Assembly (NCBI GenBank): GCA_036345935.2
Contig: JADWOT020000008.1
Coordinates: 1,088,652 to 1,152,651 of the forward strand
Length of the DNA: 64,000 nucleotides
Reading direction: 5' to 3'
Source: Taenia hydatigena
Taxonomy: Eukaryota; Platyhelminthes; Cestoda; Cyclophyllidea; Taeniidae
The notes below the pieces were generated by a model. It worked only from the letters and a program-made list of their open reading frames with translations, did not search any database and had not been told where the DNA came from. Positions 24,974 through 36,797 of the stretch are shown here, in pieces; the first letter of the stretch is position 1; each line of letters opens with the position of its first letter. Made by a program: the position numbers and the translations under genes.

Positions 24974-26980
24974 AGCTCAGCGCATTTGTTTCAGTTTTAT
25001 TAGTAAACGTCGCATTAAGTTTATGCACATTGTTGCTGACTTAGCTCGCACACACTTGTGATGTAAACTAGGAATATCCAGAATCCTGCAAGCTCGAGAC
25101 GCATGCTTATTAGTGATTGGGCATCTAAGGGCGCTAAAGAACTATACGAAACTTACGCATACATTACAAGTGATAGTGTACGCGAAAAGTTGAAACATTC
25201 AGCCGTTTTATAAAGTGGATCAAGTTTTGATTGATCCAGTTGTGTTGCGTTAGCAAACCAAGCCACAGAATTACATTTAAACAATTCTAATGAAACCTGT
25301 AATTAGTGGCATGAAACATTAAAATGTAAAGCAAACTCACGTGATCGCTGTACAAGTCCGTGATTAGACTACATGTAATTGCTTTGTTGCGGCCTTAGAG
25401 CTACTGCGTTTGGCATCCATCATTTAATTTTCTACGTACTACGCGTCTTTTGCCATAAGCTATTTAGAGGCGGTAGTTAGTAATAAGTGATTGCGCAACC
25501 TTTGGCAGTGCAACTGTAGTAATATAATATGCATAATCTGCTTACTCAAAACTGTCACTTTCGGTGTCCTTTTAGGCACTACAGATTTGGACCAAGACCG
25601 AGCTTATTATGTTTGGCCATGCGTATTGCCACGCGTGCAAAGGTTCTCTTGATGTGTTTCCTTAATCAGCCAGATTCTTTGCTCTAAAGGAATGAAGAAT
25701 TTTTTGAAACGTTCATAATACAGGAACGCTCAAGCATTATGTCGTTTACATCTCTTATGTCTCACTTAGAAATCTGGCCACGCAATAAACGCAATTCACT
25801 ACTGTTTCATTAACTTAGTACCACTTTGAACGCTCTCCAGCCAATAATCGTAAGTAGGATGGACAAAGATTGCATTGCGCTATGCGACAATTATAAATTG
25901 CACTATACTCCTCTTTTTCATTACAAGAAAGTTTTTATAAAGTCAGGGATTATGCGTAAAGGGATGCGATAAGAGGGTTTGGAGAGCTCACAAGTTTTTG
26001 CAGAACACAATGAACTTATGTGATACGAAACACACTCAAACCGCAAGATATGCGCGATGAAAAAAGAGGTTTTCACGAATCGCATTTCTTCACCTCCTTT
26101 TCGACGAAGTTAAATCCAAACACATTCCTTATGTTTTCTAGACATTAATGAGAAACATTTAATTAGAGATAGCTTTTGTGACTGGTTTCCAAGCCATTTA
26201 TATCTAATTGGATGCAATTACAAAGGTGTTAATTAGAGAGGGCGTAACTTTCCCCTCCTTTCATATGCTTGCTATCAAAGTAAATAGCTTTACAAGTGTC
26301 AAAAGCGCTTGAGTTCGTTTCCTAAAATCAATTCTCGAGGGAATAAATGGAGTGAGATGCCACAAGTGTGCATCGAGGATAATTACATTCGCTTGGATTT
26401 TTCCGACACATTTAGGCAGCAAAACAAGGCGTCAAAGCTCCTAATCAATCACACAATGATTTAGTTCCTAAAAACATTCTAAAGTTTTGCAGCTGTTGCC
26501 AAAAATCGGACCGGATCCCATTTGATTTATTTTCATCGGTACTGGTAGCATGAGCACCTGGAGTTCTTCTAACACCCCTTAATTTAAGCAAATTCTTGCG
26601 ATTTTGGTCCAAGCTTAATAACTGAATTAAACGGTTATCGCCAAAATATTTTCTTCTGCTTTTAAACCTACCAAATATAAGAAACTTTGCAGCAGTAATT
26701 TATGGCGGTCAAGAGGAATTGTTAGTGGCAATAAAATCAAGCAATTTGAGTTGGGACTTTAAACATAAGAGAGCTTACCTTTCCTAGCTTATTGATTGCT
26801 AAGCAGCAGCTCTTAAGACGTCGCTTGTCAGTTTATGGGCATTTATATAATTTAGCAGATAGCCATCTGTGACTTAATTAATTTAATCGCAACAGGTTTT
26901 GTATGTATTTAAAACGATGCAACCTAAACACAGTTAAACCTTAAGAAAACAGTATTTCCTCGAAGCGCATGGCAAATGGT
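24974..26980. other. AT-rich stretch without a supported gene
   Basis: No ORF of note, no repeat and no RNA gene were seen. It is probably intron or intergenic. Confidence 0.5.
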
Positions 26981-26982
26981 TA

Positions 26983-27105
26983 TTAAGAATAGAAATTAAG
27001 GACGCGCAGAAGCATGTCTGAGTGCTCTGCAGCCGGTTTTCCTTCGTAATCAGTAACAATAGCAAAGCTGCCACCCCTTCTTGCATGAGCAGACGATACG
27101 GAAGA
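26983..27105 (-). CDS. Candidate short terminal exon (40 residues)
   Basis: The minus-strand acceptor (gcttgcataaacaatttag) is followed in phase 0 by SSVSSAHARRGGSFAIVTDY and EGKPAAEHSDMLLRVLNFYS, then TAA. Another minus frame is also open here. Unrecognised. Confidence 0.3.
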   Translation of the reverse strand, partial: SSVSSAHARRGGSFAIVTDYEGKPAAEHSDMLLRVLNFYS

Positions 27106-27389
27106 CTAAATTGTTTATGCAAGCAGTTTTAAAATTTAGCTAGGCGGGGCAAATAACACACAGAAAGTTCCATTTTTAAAATTAATTTTACGAATACGAA
27201 AGCCAGGTGTATATGAAAGAGTCGAATTATTGGTAAGAATAGGAACCAGTCGTATTTTCTATCCTTATTAAATTACCATCGTTCCACTTCATGGCAGGCC
27301 ATCTGTTCATAGTCCTCGCAAAACTTGGTATCCCAGATGCCCGGTGTTTTTTCAGCAACTTGACGTGCTTCATGCCCATACTGCATACG

Positions 27390-27597
27390 TTACGCACGAC
27401 TTTTGTTTAAAGGTGTTTCAGAACTTGGTGAAGGAGTGGTAAGCAGGTGCCTGGCAGATTCAGGTGCAAATTGCAAGAAAATGTGGTTAAGAACAGTTTG
27501 TTGTATGTTCAAAGAAATCGAATTTAACGACCATGCTCCGAATTTCTCCTCTATCCATTCTAGAATAGCCTCTTCTAAGGACTCACGATGATATACA
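27390..27597 (-). CDS. Candidate terminal exon (68 residues)
   Basis: A strong minus-strand acceptor (ttcattgattacattttcag) opens a frame encoding VYHRESLEEAILEWIEEKFG, then NIQQTVLNHIFLQFAPESAR, ending SSETPLNKSRA before TAA. The first half is an amphipathic acidic helix with Trp and the end is a Ser/Thr/Pro tail. No family is recognised. Confidence 0.48.
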
Positions 27598-28397
27598 CTG
27601 AAAATGTAATCAATGAACCGCGTGACCTACAAATACACGCAACAATGACAATATTTAAGCAGTTTCGTAATTTATTGGCGAAAAATTGTCTCGAGAGTCA
27701 AAAGCCTTCCACTACGTGCAATTACTTCACTCACAAGCACTAACACTAGTTAGTGCGATAGCGTGGAATGTTAGCTTTGAAAACACCCGAAGGTGGCGCA
27801 CACTGAGGTCAGATTCAACACGTCCGTAGAGTTTACCCTTCATCTATTGCAAATGTAGGGCATCGATTCTGGGTAGCAGCCCTATGTAGATTATTATGTC
27901 TCCATATGTTGACACCAAGTTTCACACAGGATTGGATGGCTCCATTTTTAGTTTTTAACAACTGTTTTGCGTTTTACAATGCGTATTGCAAGTCAGGGGG
28001 ATAAGTAAAGCATCGTCCAACACCATGAAAGGAGATTGACGAAGAAAATGATTCAAACATAAAGCGCTGCACATTTCTCGAGGTACTTGGGGTCACAGAC
28101 CAGGATGAGGCGCAACTAAGTTACAAAGCAAAATACTTCGTTCCGGTTGTTGGAACACGTAAGAAAAAGTGCTTTTATTTCCGCTTTTTGCAGAAGGATC
28201 TCGCCTTTTTAACAATTTTGTTTCCCCAGATTTGTTATATTTGACGCGTAAAGTTTGATTTTAGGTATGGTCATATAAGCCTTCACTTGTGACCGAAAAG
28301 GGATGCAATAAATCGTAGAATATCAGAGACCTGCAAGGTGTCATGAATTTGTGTCATGCCATGGCTGCACAAAAGACACCTACGCATTGGCTCAGAC

Positions 28398-28404
28398 TAT
28401 AAAA
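28398..28404 (+). promoter_or_regulatory. TATA box of the mucin-like gene
   Basis: TATAAAA lies 44 bp before the ATG at 28448, which fits a transcription start near 28425-28430 and a 5' leader of about 20 nt. The intact promoter contrasts with the broken reading frame and suggests recent or conditional loss. Confidence 0.6.
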
Positions 28405-28447
28405 TTAATCAGAGGCCTCAAAGCACTAAGTAGAACACAAGAACATT

Positions 28448-29394
28448 ATGCAGGCGTTAAAGGCATTTTTCGTGCTAACACTCACCCTTGGTATGTCCGC
28501 TTATAGGGGCTATTCTTACAGGAAAATAGTGATGGAAGTAAAGATTTTAGCAGCTATGGTAGATGGAACAGCTGAACTACAAGCTTTGTCGTCATCTAAT
28601 GCAACGGTTGACCATCAAGTTACTGCCGATGCAGAAGAATCAACACAGGCTCCTCGAATGAACAATGCAACGGAATCTGTGCCATTCTCTAGCAGCCCAA
28701 TAGTATTAACGGAGCCTCAAGCGACAGCGAATGCAACGTAGCCGTCCTCATCGTCTGTCAATGTTATAGTTTAAACATATGCTCCGGTGGCGCTCAACAC
28801 ATCCCAAACATTAACACCGTCCGCCGATCTAACAACATCATCACGGGCTCTAGTGACCACCGATGCCAAGGAACCGCCTGTACCGTCTGCCAATGCCACA
28901 GTTTTAATGCAGACTTCATTAACGCCTAGTGAAACAGAACCGATTACAACATTTATCAATGGCACAGATTCACCACAGATTCTTGCGATGCTTAGTGCAA
29001 CACAGTCATTGGAATCGTCAAGCAATAATATGGTTCAAACGCAGACTCCAGCAACACCCAATGCAACCCTACCATCGACCTCACCTGCCAACCATCTAGT
29101 ATCAACACAGGTGTCGGTGACGACCGATGCAACGCAACCATCAATATCGTCAACAAATGATACAGCTCAAACGCAGGCTCCAATAACACTCAATAAAACT
29201 CAACGACCGGTAGCATCTGTCGACCGCCCAGCAACATCAAGGGTTTCGGTGACAACCAACGCAACGAAACCATACTCTCGCCACAGGCTCCAGTGATGCC
29301 CACACCAACGAATTCCCCTACATCGTCGAAATCATCTTTTATCCCCACTTTTATTCATTCTTTTATTTTTAACGTTATTTTCATATTATTTTAG
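28448..29394 (+). pseudogene. Mucin-like repeat glycoprotein gene, disrupted
   Basis: The frame opens with a Met-Gln-Ala-Leu-Lys start and a hydrophobic signal-peptide-like stretch (FFVLTLTLGM). It then continues as about twelve repeats of exactly 22 residues, rich in Thr, Ser, Ala and Pro, most with an N-glycosylation-type site (often NAT) at positions 10-12 of the unit. Such composition is typical of secreted or surface mucins. Three lesions break it. Unit 3 has TAG at 28739-28741 where other units have Gln. Unit 4 has TAA at 28772-28774, again at a Gln position. Unit 11 has 44 nt instead of 66, a 22-nt loss near 29275 that shifts the frame to an early stop at 29296. Following the shifted frame gives a complete unit 12 and a hydrophobic tail (FIPTFIHSFIFNVIFILF) ending at TAG 29392-29394, resembling a GPI-anchor signal or membrane tail. 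The regular repeat makes this a real gene or a recent pseudogene. The lesions could be sequencing errors, especially beside the gap. The exact family is not recognised. Confidence 0.85.
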
Positions 29395-29501
29395 CATTCC
29401 GTCTTCACTCTAGCCCCCAAAATGCCTTGATCCTGTCTACGATATTGTTTACAATAATTCTAAATATTGCCTTCAATTTTGATGTCACTATACCTCAATT
29501 T

Positions 29502-29601
29502 NNNNNNNNNNNNNNNNNNNNNNNNNNNNNNNNNNNNNNNNNNNNNNNNNNNNNNNNNNNNNNNNNNNNNNNNNNNNNNNNNNNNNNNNNNNNNNNNNNN
29601 N
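29502..29601. other. Assembly gap (100 N)
   Basis: Exactly 100 N, the usual placeholder for a scaffold gap of unknown length. It begins 107 bp after the end of the repetitive mucin-like gene, so tandem copies may be missing or collapsed here. Confidence 0.98.
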
Positions 29602-29983
29602 ACAAATAAACTAACATCGGCAGAAGAGACCAATGAAATTGCCTAATAATCAGGAAAATCTGAGTGCACCTGAAATGCGCACAAACCAACGAGATAGTCC
29701 AGTCAAATCCACAAAACAATGAGAAGAAGTAGAGCAGCAGCAGGCTTTCTAACCACCAAGGGTTTAAGTATAATATACTCACCTAATGCAAGAGTACCCA
29801 GCATAAATGCTACCATTCCAACATGGATGGAATTGCACTTATTCAAAAGCAATGCCTGCAGTCCGTTGCAGAAGCTCACACGTAGCATGAAGCAAATCAA
29901 TAAACTATAAACAACTTCTCTCAATGAAACTACTCAAAAAACACATGCATATTCATTAAATCCCGCTAAACACGACCTGCCCC

Positions 29984-30041
29984 ATTGAACCCGGGACCTC
30001 TCGCACCCAAAGCGAGAATCATACCCCTAGACCACTGAGCC
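29984..30041 (-). pseudogene. tRNA-Pro (UGG) relic, 3' end missing
   Basis: Read on the minus strand from 30041, this matches tRNA-Pro through the acceptor 5' half, D-arm, perfect CTCGC/GCGAG anticodon stem with loop TTTGGGT (anticodon TGG), variable loop and the CCGGG TTCAA start of the T-arm. The 3' half of the T-stem and the acceptor partner CTGAGCC are absent. The A and B boxes survive. It is divergently oriented to the intact tRNA-Arg, 53 bp away. Confidence 0.8.
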
Positions 30042-30094
30042 GCACGAACGTTGCAGCAAATTAGCGATTATACTTTAATGCAATGACCAGTTCG

Positions 30095-30167
30095 GTCCTG
30101 GTGGCCTAATGGATAAGGCGTCGGTTTCCGGAGCCGAAGATTGTGGGTTCGAATCCCACCCAGGATG
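30095..30167 (+). tRNA. tRNA-Arg (anticodon CCG)
   Basis: A 73-nt cloverleaf. Acceptor arm GTCCTGG pairs with CCAGGAT (first pair G-U) and the discriminator is G. The D-arm is GCC/GGC around TAATGGATAA, the anticodon stem TCGGT/GCCGA encloses loop TTCCGGA, and the T-arm is GTGGG/CCCAC with loop TTCGAAT. Anticodon CCG is at 30128-30130 and reads CGG (Arg). Both internal promoter boxes are intact and the sequence closely follows metazoan tRNA-Arg(CCG). The first run of four T downstream is only near 30313, so transcripts may trail, or the copy could head a tRNA-derived element. Confidence 0.93.
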
Positions 30168-31017
30168 AGCAGCTCATCTTTCCCGCCGTGGTTACCTTGA
30201 GTCGTTGGAAGGGGGCATTTATGGGCTGATTATCCCTCGACCTTGTGGTGAGTGGTAATACCCATCATCCAAAATTGCAGCAGCAGTCGGCGAGGTATGG
30301 TGACGCATCTGCGTTTTCGTCCAGAAAACACTGGAAACAAACATATGCGCATGTCAATCGTGCTCACTAATTAATGCAAGCTTATACGATTGGTCTCAGG
30401 TGAATTTGAACTACAATAGACGCCAGCATCGATTAGCAAGCAAATGCCACAGGAGGATGCCTATGCTTGTCAGCGCGGCTACATGAGACTTCGGGTTGTC
30501 ACAGTGCTGGGTACAGAAATTGTGCACAACAGGTTCGAAGCATGCCAACCTTTGTTAGCAGTCGCCAATAAGGCGAACACGGCTAAAGTGGTGCATCCAT
30601 ATAAACTAGGCGTCTCCCCGACGGCAGGGAACTAACAGTGGCAACAGAAATCAACAAGTATTCGGGCAGATGTAACATTTCTGAAAATACTGTCAGTTTA
30701 CACACGTGGGGTCGACAGCACCTTTTTGTTTGAAAACGTTACAATCACTCAGATACTTCGTATTTACAAAATCAGCAAGGAAATGCTAAGGATAATCGAC
30801 AAGCAGGAGCGGAACAATTAAATTAGTTGGAAAATAGTGTGATTTGTGAACGAACTGTGTGAACACTTCCATGAATGGCGAATAAAACGAAGTAAGTGAA
30901 CAGGTGAGAAGGGCACTCTGAATGTTAGACAGGGAATAGATATTGTGAGGAATAAAATAAGAAGGAAGGGTATAATTTATGGGAAAATAATGCGCTATGT
31001 GGGGATGAGGAAGAGTG

Positions 31018-31242
31018 ATGTCAAGTGAGTTGAAAATTATTGAGTTCCACCGCCGAACCGATGCGGTTCAGCACGTGCTCCTACGAGCTCAAATTACCTA
31101 CGATACCGGTCCCGCCACTCGCCCGGAGACCGACAAATTCACCATTACCCTTGCCACATCCCTCATCCATCCAACCGCATCCAGGTTGTTGCTACGCAAT
31201 ACCTTTCTTCATGCTATGCGTCAAGACCTAGTCAAGGCATGA
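31018..31242 (+). CDS. Candidate intronless ORF of 74 residues
   Basis: ATG-to-TGA frame beginning MSSELKIIEFHRRTDAVQHV and ending NTFLHAMRQDLVKA. It is noticeably richer in G+C than its surroundings (tacgataccggtcccgccac), as coding DNA often is here. A second plus frame is open across it. No splice sites, promoter or family were recognised. Confidence 0.38.
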   Translation: MSSELKIIEFHRRTDAVQHVLLRAQITYDTGPATRPETDKFTITLATSLIHPTASRLLLRNTFLHAMRQDLVKA

Positions 31243-31619
31243 AACTGACCACTGGTGCCATAACTTGGAGATAACAGGGAGACAGTATTGATGTGATCTG
31301 ATTAACTGTTAAGACACGTCCAATCGCACGTTAACGAGGATATTCATCGTCAAAAATTACCCGTGTCTTAATTAGCTTTACCTTGGTATCTGAGTTTGGC
31401 GGTAATTACTAAACCTACTGTTTGCGAACTACTATCCACCAGCTTATACTGAGTTGTAGATTACATACCCATTTTCCGCGATTTCAAGTACATTGCATCA
31501 AGCACACTTCTTTGCATGTTTTCATAGCGAGCGCCATACGATCGCAGAGGAAAGGGTATTTGTGGAAGAAAACTAATTTATCCAGCAACCCAGGAAAGGT
31601 TGCTATTTAAGGACTAAGT

Positions 31620-34059
31620 CAATAACACGAAACGTAGGTAGAAGAGTGAAATTCAAGTTACTGGCTCATATCTAATATTCAGAAGTAGCACTTTCCACTA
31701 AACACTAGCCAACTTTCGTTGGAAGCAAGTCGCAGTTGTAACAAATTTACCTCTGGCTGTGTCACCTCTCGTAAGATCCCATGCTAGACTGGAATATTGA
31801 GGATGCAAGACGGGATCGACAGCAAAACAAACTAAGCAGTCTCATCCCTCTTGTAATATTCATTGCGTAGGCCAACGAACCACCTTCATTCTCAAACACG
31901 CTCCTTAGCCATAGTAAGCCCTAGGCGGAGTGAAGTTGCCTGTTTAATCAAACATCTTAAATGTGCCCGATATTAACGATTGTTGCGGATAGTTCGCGGG
32001 TAATTGTTAAAGGCCGAACTCGTTGCAATTTGTTCAATTTAGCATTAATGCAAAAAAACCTTGTGGTTTTAATCCGGCTCTCAGTGCAAGAGAATATCAA
32101 AGTAATTATGTTATAACTTAGGCAGCACATCCATGCATATGCTTTGAATGCATCGAGTTTGTGTTCCTTCGCGTCGAACAAGAGATGCTCTCACAGAAAG
32201 CAAGAAGATTTGGACTCAATAGCGGCTAAGGAACAGAGAAGCGGAAGGAGAAATTATACTTGTTGCACTGATTTTCGGTCCCATGTGCCATGCTGACATT
32301 CAAAAAGTCGACTTCTCAAGAAAGCCAATTCTATCGGTGTTACAATAAAAAGAGCTTGCGGATCCCATTGCTAATAAAAAGTGGAATGAATTGATAAGGC
32401 ATGTTAATATAGATTGCACTGGTATTTGTGGAGAGGGTGTATCAAAATATTAATTGACAGGCGATTAATGGACGGACGGAGTAATATTCGAGGTGGTATG
32501 CTAGGAGTGTGGTTAGGTGGCTAGCAATTTTGGCGATGGTTATGACGATTGGTGCTGATGGTTCATTGCATAGCAGCAGCGCATCCATCGCTTTTAACGA
32601 AAATCATGGTGCATAGGGAGTGCTGTTTTCATATGACGACATACCAACTTACCTGTTTTTTCCAAATAGCAGAGCCATAATATACGCCAGCGGTTTATCA
32701 CGGAATTACTTGCCATTTGAGGCTATCTTGTCAGACACATTCATCACAAAATGGACACATTCACAAGGTTAAAAGCTGTGATAAAGATCGAATGGCATAC
32801 GAATATGATACATTGGGGACATTTTCATGAGGATAACAATGAGATTGGTGAATAAGCTGCAACACTGTATGCTCAGTGTAGAATGGTGAAGCTCTCAGCA
32901 GTTGCATGCCACCAGAGAGCCACTTAGCGCTACGACACCTAGGTTTGAGAGGGTTGTTCTTCTTCTAGTGCAAAGCAACACAAGCGATAATTGACTTGAT
33001 TGACATGACATGATTCATTTTGCCGCCTCAAATTTGCCAAGAGTTTTATGACATGTGCCACAAATATGCTCTAACATGAAAAGAATGAGTTGCTCATTTG
33101 CCATTAAAAAAATTATCTGGTATAGACCGCGAGATGATCCGAAGTGTCATTACCTCCATACTCTGTTCGTCTTCTTACATTTCCTACCCTCATTACAATT
33201 GCCTGCATTTATCCACGACAACGTCCACTTATCATCTGACACACACACACACATTCGCACACCCAAACCGATTCCTTTTAATAATCGGAAGGGAACGGTC
33301 ACAATTTCGTCTGCACTCAGCCTTTCTGCATCAATCACTCATGAGTTATATTAAGTGCTCTTTACATTAGCGAAGCGGGTGCTGTTTTATGCACACGGAA
33401 TCTAGCCGCTTACCAGTCGTTAAAATATTAGCTCTACCTTGGCTCGGTAAAAATGGGTAAGAATGCAAACCATAAGAACCGCAATTTTAAAGCAACAATA
33501 GAGCGAAAAGATTAAAAGTAATCGCTAGGCACGAAAAGAATATTTGTGGGATGGAAATCAATGCCAAGACGTGTGATAGTTAGCATAGGAGCAAGGAATA
33601 AAGGACAGAAGAAGAAAGGTTCTATCAGGATGATAGGGTGCAAGGCACCGCTAGTCAATTATGTAAGACACACACAAATTGTAGTGCAGCTATAGGTTTT
33701 GAAATCATTTTACCAACCCGCAGATCTTTATCAAGACGTATCAAAGTAAAATTTGTGCAATTTAACAATCCTTCGCGGTCGAAAAGAGAGAGAAAAATTG
33801 GAATGAACGCATTTGTTAATGATGAGTAACTTGGTTTCGCCACAATGAGGAGCGGCTAGGCAAATTAAAAATGTGTGTATTAATTCTTTCCCTTCATGCA
33901 CCTGACTAAAACACCATTGCCCCGAAGCAACATTGCAATGAGTCAGAGGAGTTATAGCATTCACTTATAAATTTACAAGCACTCGGTTTACTCCTTTTTT
34001 CGCAAAAAATGATGGAAGCAGAATGGTGCGATAAGTGCTTGGCACAATTCACTGCGTTT
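31620..34059. other. No supported gene
   Basis: Only short ORFs and the AC microsatellite. Overlapping plus frames at 33055-33370 are low-complexity and not convincing. Confidence 0.45.
33239..33253 (+). repeat. AC microsatellite
   Basis: About seven AC units. No coding role is apparent. Confidence 0.75.
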
Positions 34060-34290
34060 TGTCACCGAGACCCAACAGTTGATGCTCAGTGGCTTTTTGA
34101 TTAGAGACCGTGAAATAGCTCTCCGTGTATGAAATCGAATTTAACTTTACCTGGCTGTTGGGTGACAAGCGCATGATGACCTTTAGTTATCAGAGACAGA
34201 CATTCATAGCCTCCAAGCAAGCAGAGTGTTCCTTTGCACAGGTCACAATTGTGCATTGTAGTTGACTATCTTGAATGAACGAGCTTGTAC
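34060..34290 (+). repeat. tRNA-like dispersed repeat, copy A
   Basis: It contains an A-box-like GCTCAGTGGC and a B-box-like GAAATCGAATTTA spaced as in tRNA genes. About 110 bp follows that resembles 39690-39800 (GACAAGCGCA, GTTATCAGA, GCAGAG-GT, GCACAGGTCAC). This layout suggests an old tRNA-derived short element. Confidence 0.45.
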
Positions 34291-34521
34291 AGGTCACTAG
34301 TTTTTTATTTGATCGATTGGTCAGGAGGTACGTTGATAGCGAAGGCAACAATGAAGCACTGAATTTATAGCAATGGGGAAGAACCGATAGCCTTAATAGA
34401 ACTCAAACTCTGAGAAGACGATCATCAATTTGTGGCCTAGAAGGACATTTGAGAATTTGAGTGTAAACAATGTCGCCTTCCATCGAAAATCACCAGTGAC
34501 AGAAACGGAGCGTTGGCAAAT

Positions 34522-34703
34522 TCAAAAGAGTGCCAGTACGTCCCGAAATTGTTGAGATTCATAACGGTGCGCAATAAACCAGATTCGAGTAAGGTCTGAA
34601 GGCCTATTGGCAGCCTCTCCTTCGAAGGTGTTCACGTTCTCATCTTGTGAGAGGACATCTTTTAAAAAAGCCTTTGTTCTGCACAAGTACATTGAGCTTT
34701 CTG
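34522..34703 (-). CDS. Candidate terminal exon (60 residues)
   Basis: The minus-strand acceptor (ttcaaatttacatgtctgcag) opens a frame encoding ESSMYLCRTKAFLKDVLSQD, then NRPSDLTRIWFIAHRYESQQ, ending FRDVLALF before TGA. Unrecognised. It could also start at the ATG overlapping the acceptor. Confidence 0.42.
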
Positions 34704-35224
34704 CTGCAGACATGTAAATTTGAAATAAGGCTCAAATAATTAAAGCTGCTCATTGATTCCCATAGTTTTTCCATGTCAGCAATTACTTAGCTCAATGTCA
34801 TTAAGGCGACTGGCATACTCGCGATTCACTCCCGGTTCATGCTATTTTAGTCGGGACTTCGTAGCATTCTAAGGTAAGGAACGAACCACCAGAGAAGTAG
34901 ACTATGTTAGCTGGAGGTAAAATAACCTTCTAGTATGATAAGAGGATGTATCGTTGGACACCTCCACTGGCTGTATGTGTAGTCTCAACAGAACCACTTG
35001 CACCACATCAATCACGATATGCAACACATAGACCGATGGGCAAACCCTTTGACCCATTCAGAGCCCATGCGTATCGTTCTTTTGTACTCCTCTTTATTCT
35101 TAGCTCTCAGTTTGATAAGTACTGCATCATTGACTCGTAATCGCTTTTTTCTTCCACCCTTATCCAATCCCCGATTTGCACTAATATCCACTTTCTAAAC
35201 ACATCTATTCCTGCTTACTGATCA

Positions 35225-35453
35225 TCAGGCGTAGGTCACATTCAGCCTACTTTCAGTATCGTAGCTGCTCAATCGAGGCTTTATATAGGAGTTGATGAGG
35301 TCTCGTCCACTAGGACATTTGCACCTGTTAATAGTGTTTGCCTCGTGACGAATTTCTTCGCCCTGTCTATGCTGCAATAGCTTTAATTTGGTATGCTGTT
35401 GGGCTCTAGTTGCGCTTTTATGCTTTGAATGAACTGATTGCACAAGATGCTGA
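35225..35453 (-). CDS. Candidate terminal exon (75 residues)
   Basis: The minus-strand acceptor (acgacattggtttcag) opens a frame encoding HLVQSVHSKHKSATRAQQHT, then LLQHRQGEEIRHEANTINRC, ending DTESRLNVTYA before TGA. It is strongly basic with a Cys-x-Cys pair (RCKCPSGRD). No family is recognised. The frame also runs open upstream to 35593, so the acceptor is a choice. Confidence 0.45.
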
Positions 35454-36797
35454 CTGAAACCAATGTCGTATTTATCGCAGCGAAATTGGCAACAACAAAG
35501 AAGTGCTGACGGATAGATGACTTGTGGGTGGAAACTAAGCAGGTGGATGCAGGATTTTTTTAAGGCAAAGTTGTTCCAATTTTTTATGCGCATTGATGAT
35601 GTGGGAGTGGAGGCAAGGAAATGGAGGTATCACGTGCACGTGACCACAGCTGCACCGCCTGTCTAAATATCTGACCACATTCAAATGAAATGCACTCCTT
35701 CTCTTCCTCTTTCTCCCCTTGGCATCATTGGCTTGATAAGGGTGACTAGGCAATTTCTCTTGGGTCGAGTGGCCTTACTGTTGCAGATGTGCCCTTATTT
35801 CCAGTGTTGTGTGGTTGGCAATACAGAGTTTTAATTCGCATTAATTCTAAGGCTATATTTTTACCACGTCCCACTTTTATTTTATTTCACTCTACTTCCA
35901 AAAGTGATATTTGGTATTATTTCTGCAATGGTGATCATTATTTGTTCTACTTATAGTTACGTTCCACATAGAGTGAAATGGAATTCAGACGAATTGCGGA
36001 AATCAATGTCTTCCATCAATCTCTAAACACTTAACGCTGGCAGCGACCACGAAGAGGAACTGTCTGAATAGAAACCGTCAATCACCTTGATCAACCAACA
36101 GTGATAGTGCTGAAAATGATTTGACATACCGGGTTTGGTGCATAACAGAAGTAAAGATCGTTGCGCATTCAAAAACAAAATGCTGTCTAGATGTGATGTT
36201 TAAGGGTCAGCGGTGTGATCCATTAGGAGTATTGAAGCAGTCAAGCATTCACTCTGCTTTTCTGCTTCATCTGCTCTGTCAATAATAAACGCTTCATCTA
36301 TTGGTTATCCAGTTGGTGCCCGGTAGAACCAATGGCACTAAAGCAGATAAAACATATTTTTGAATATTTGAAGTACATAGTCGCATTTATCGTGATTTAG
36401 GTATTTTGTCAACCATTCGTTGCCGAACATTCAATGCATTCCCTTTTTAAATTTTACTTCGAAGAAGCACTTGACAAATTGAGGTAGGAGAGGAACCGTA
36501 AGTAGGCCGACCAAGAGCCAGTGAGTTACGTCTCCTTCTCGAAAATTACCAACTCGTTTTACTTTATAAAGTCCAAGTATTCGGATGTAGAACCTCGCCA
36601 AATAAATAGGCAAGTGCTATAGATAACAATCAAATCTTGCTAACCAATAATTTGTGTCTGTTTAGTTAAGCAAAATGATGATGGCTAAAATGGGCCTTTA
36701 AAGTTCTCGAAACCATATGAAAATTGAATTATGCACGGTATTATAGACCAACATAATGCGTGCAATGATGAAATGGGCGTGTTCAAAAAGTCACTAG

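Noticed and set aside
28490..28520. 31-nt intron (GTATGT...TTACAG) within the mucin-like signal region
   Set aside because: Removing it shifts the frame into immediate stops, while leaving it in keeps the frame open into the repeats.
28448..29394. Stop-codon reassignment or a non-standard nuclear code
   Set aside because: Other frames terminate normally at TAA, TAG and TGA, and the gene also carries a frameshift, so decay or error is simpler.
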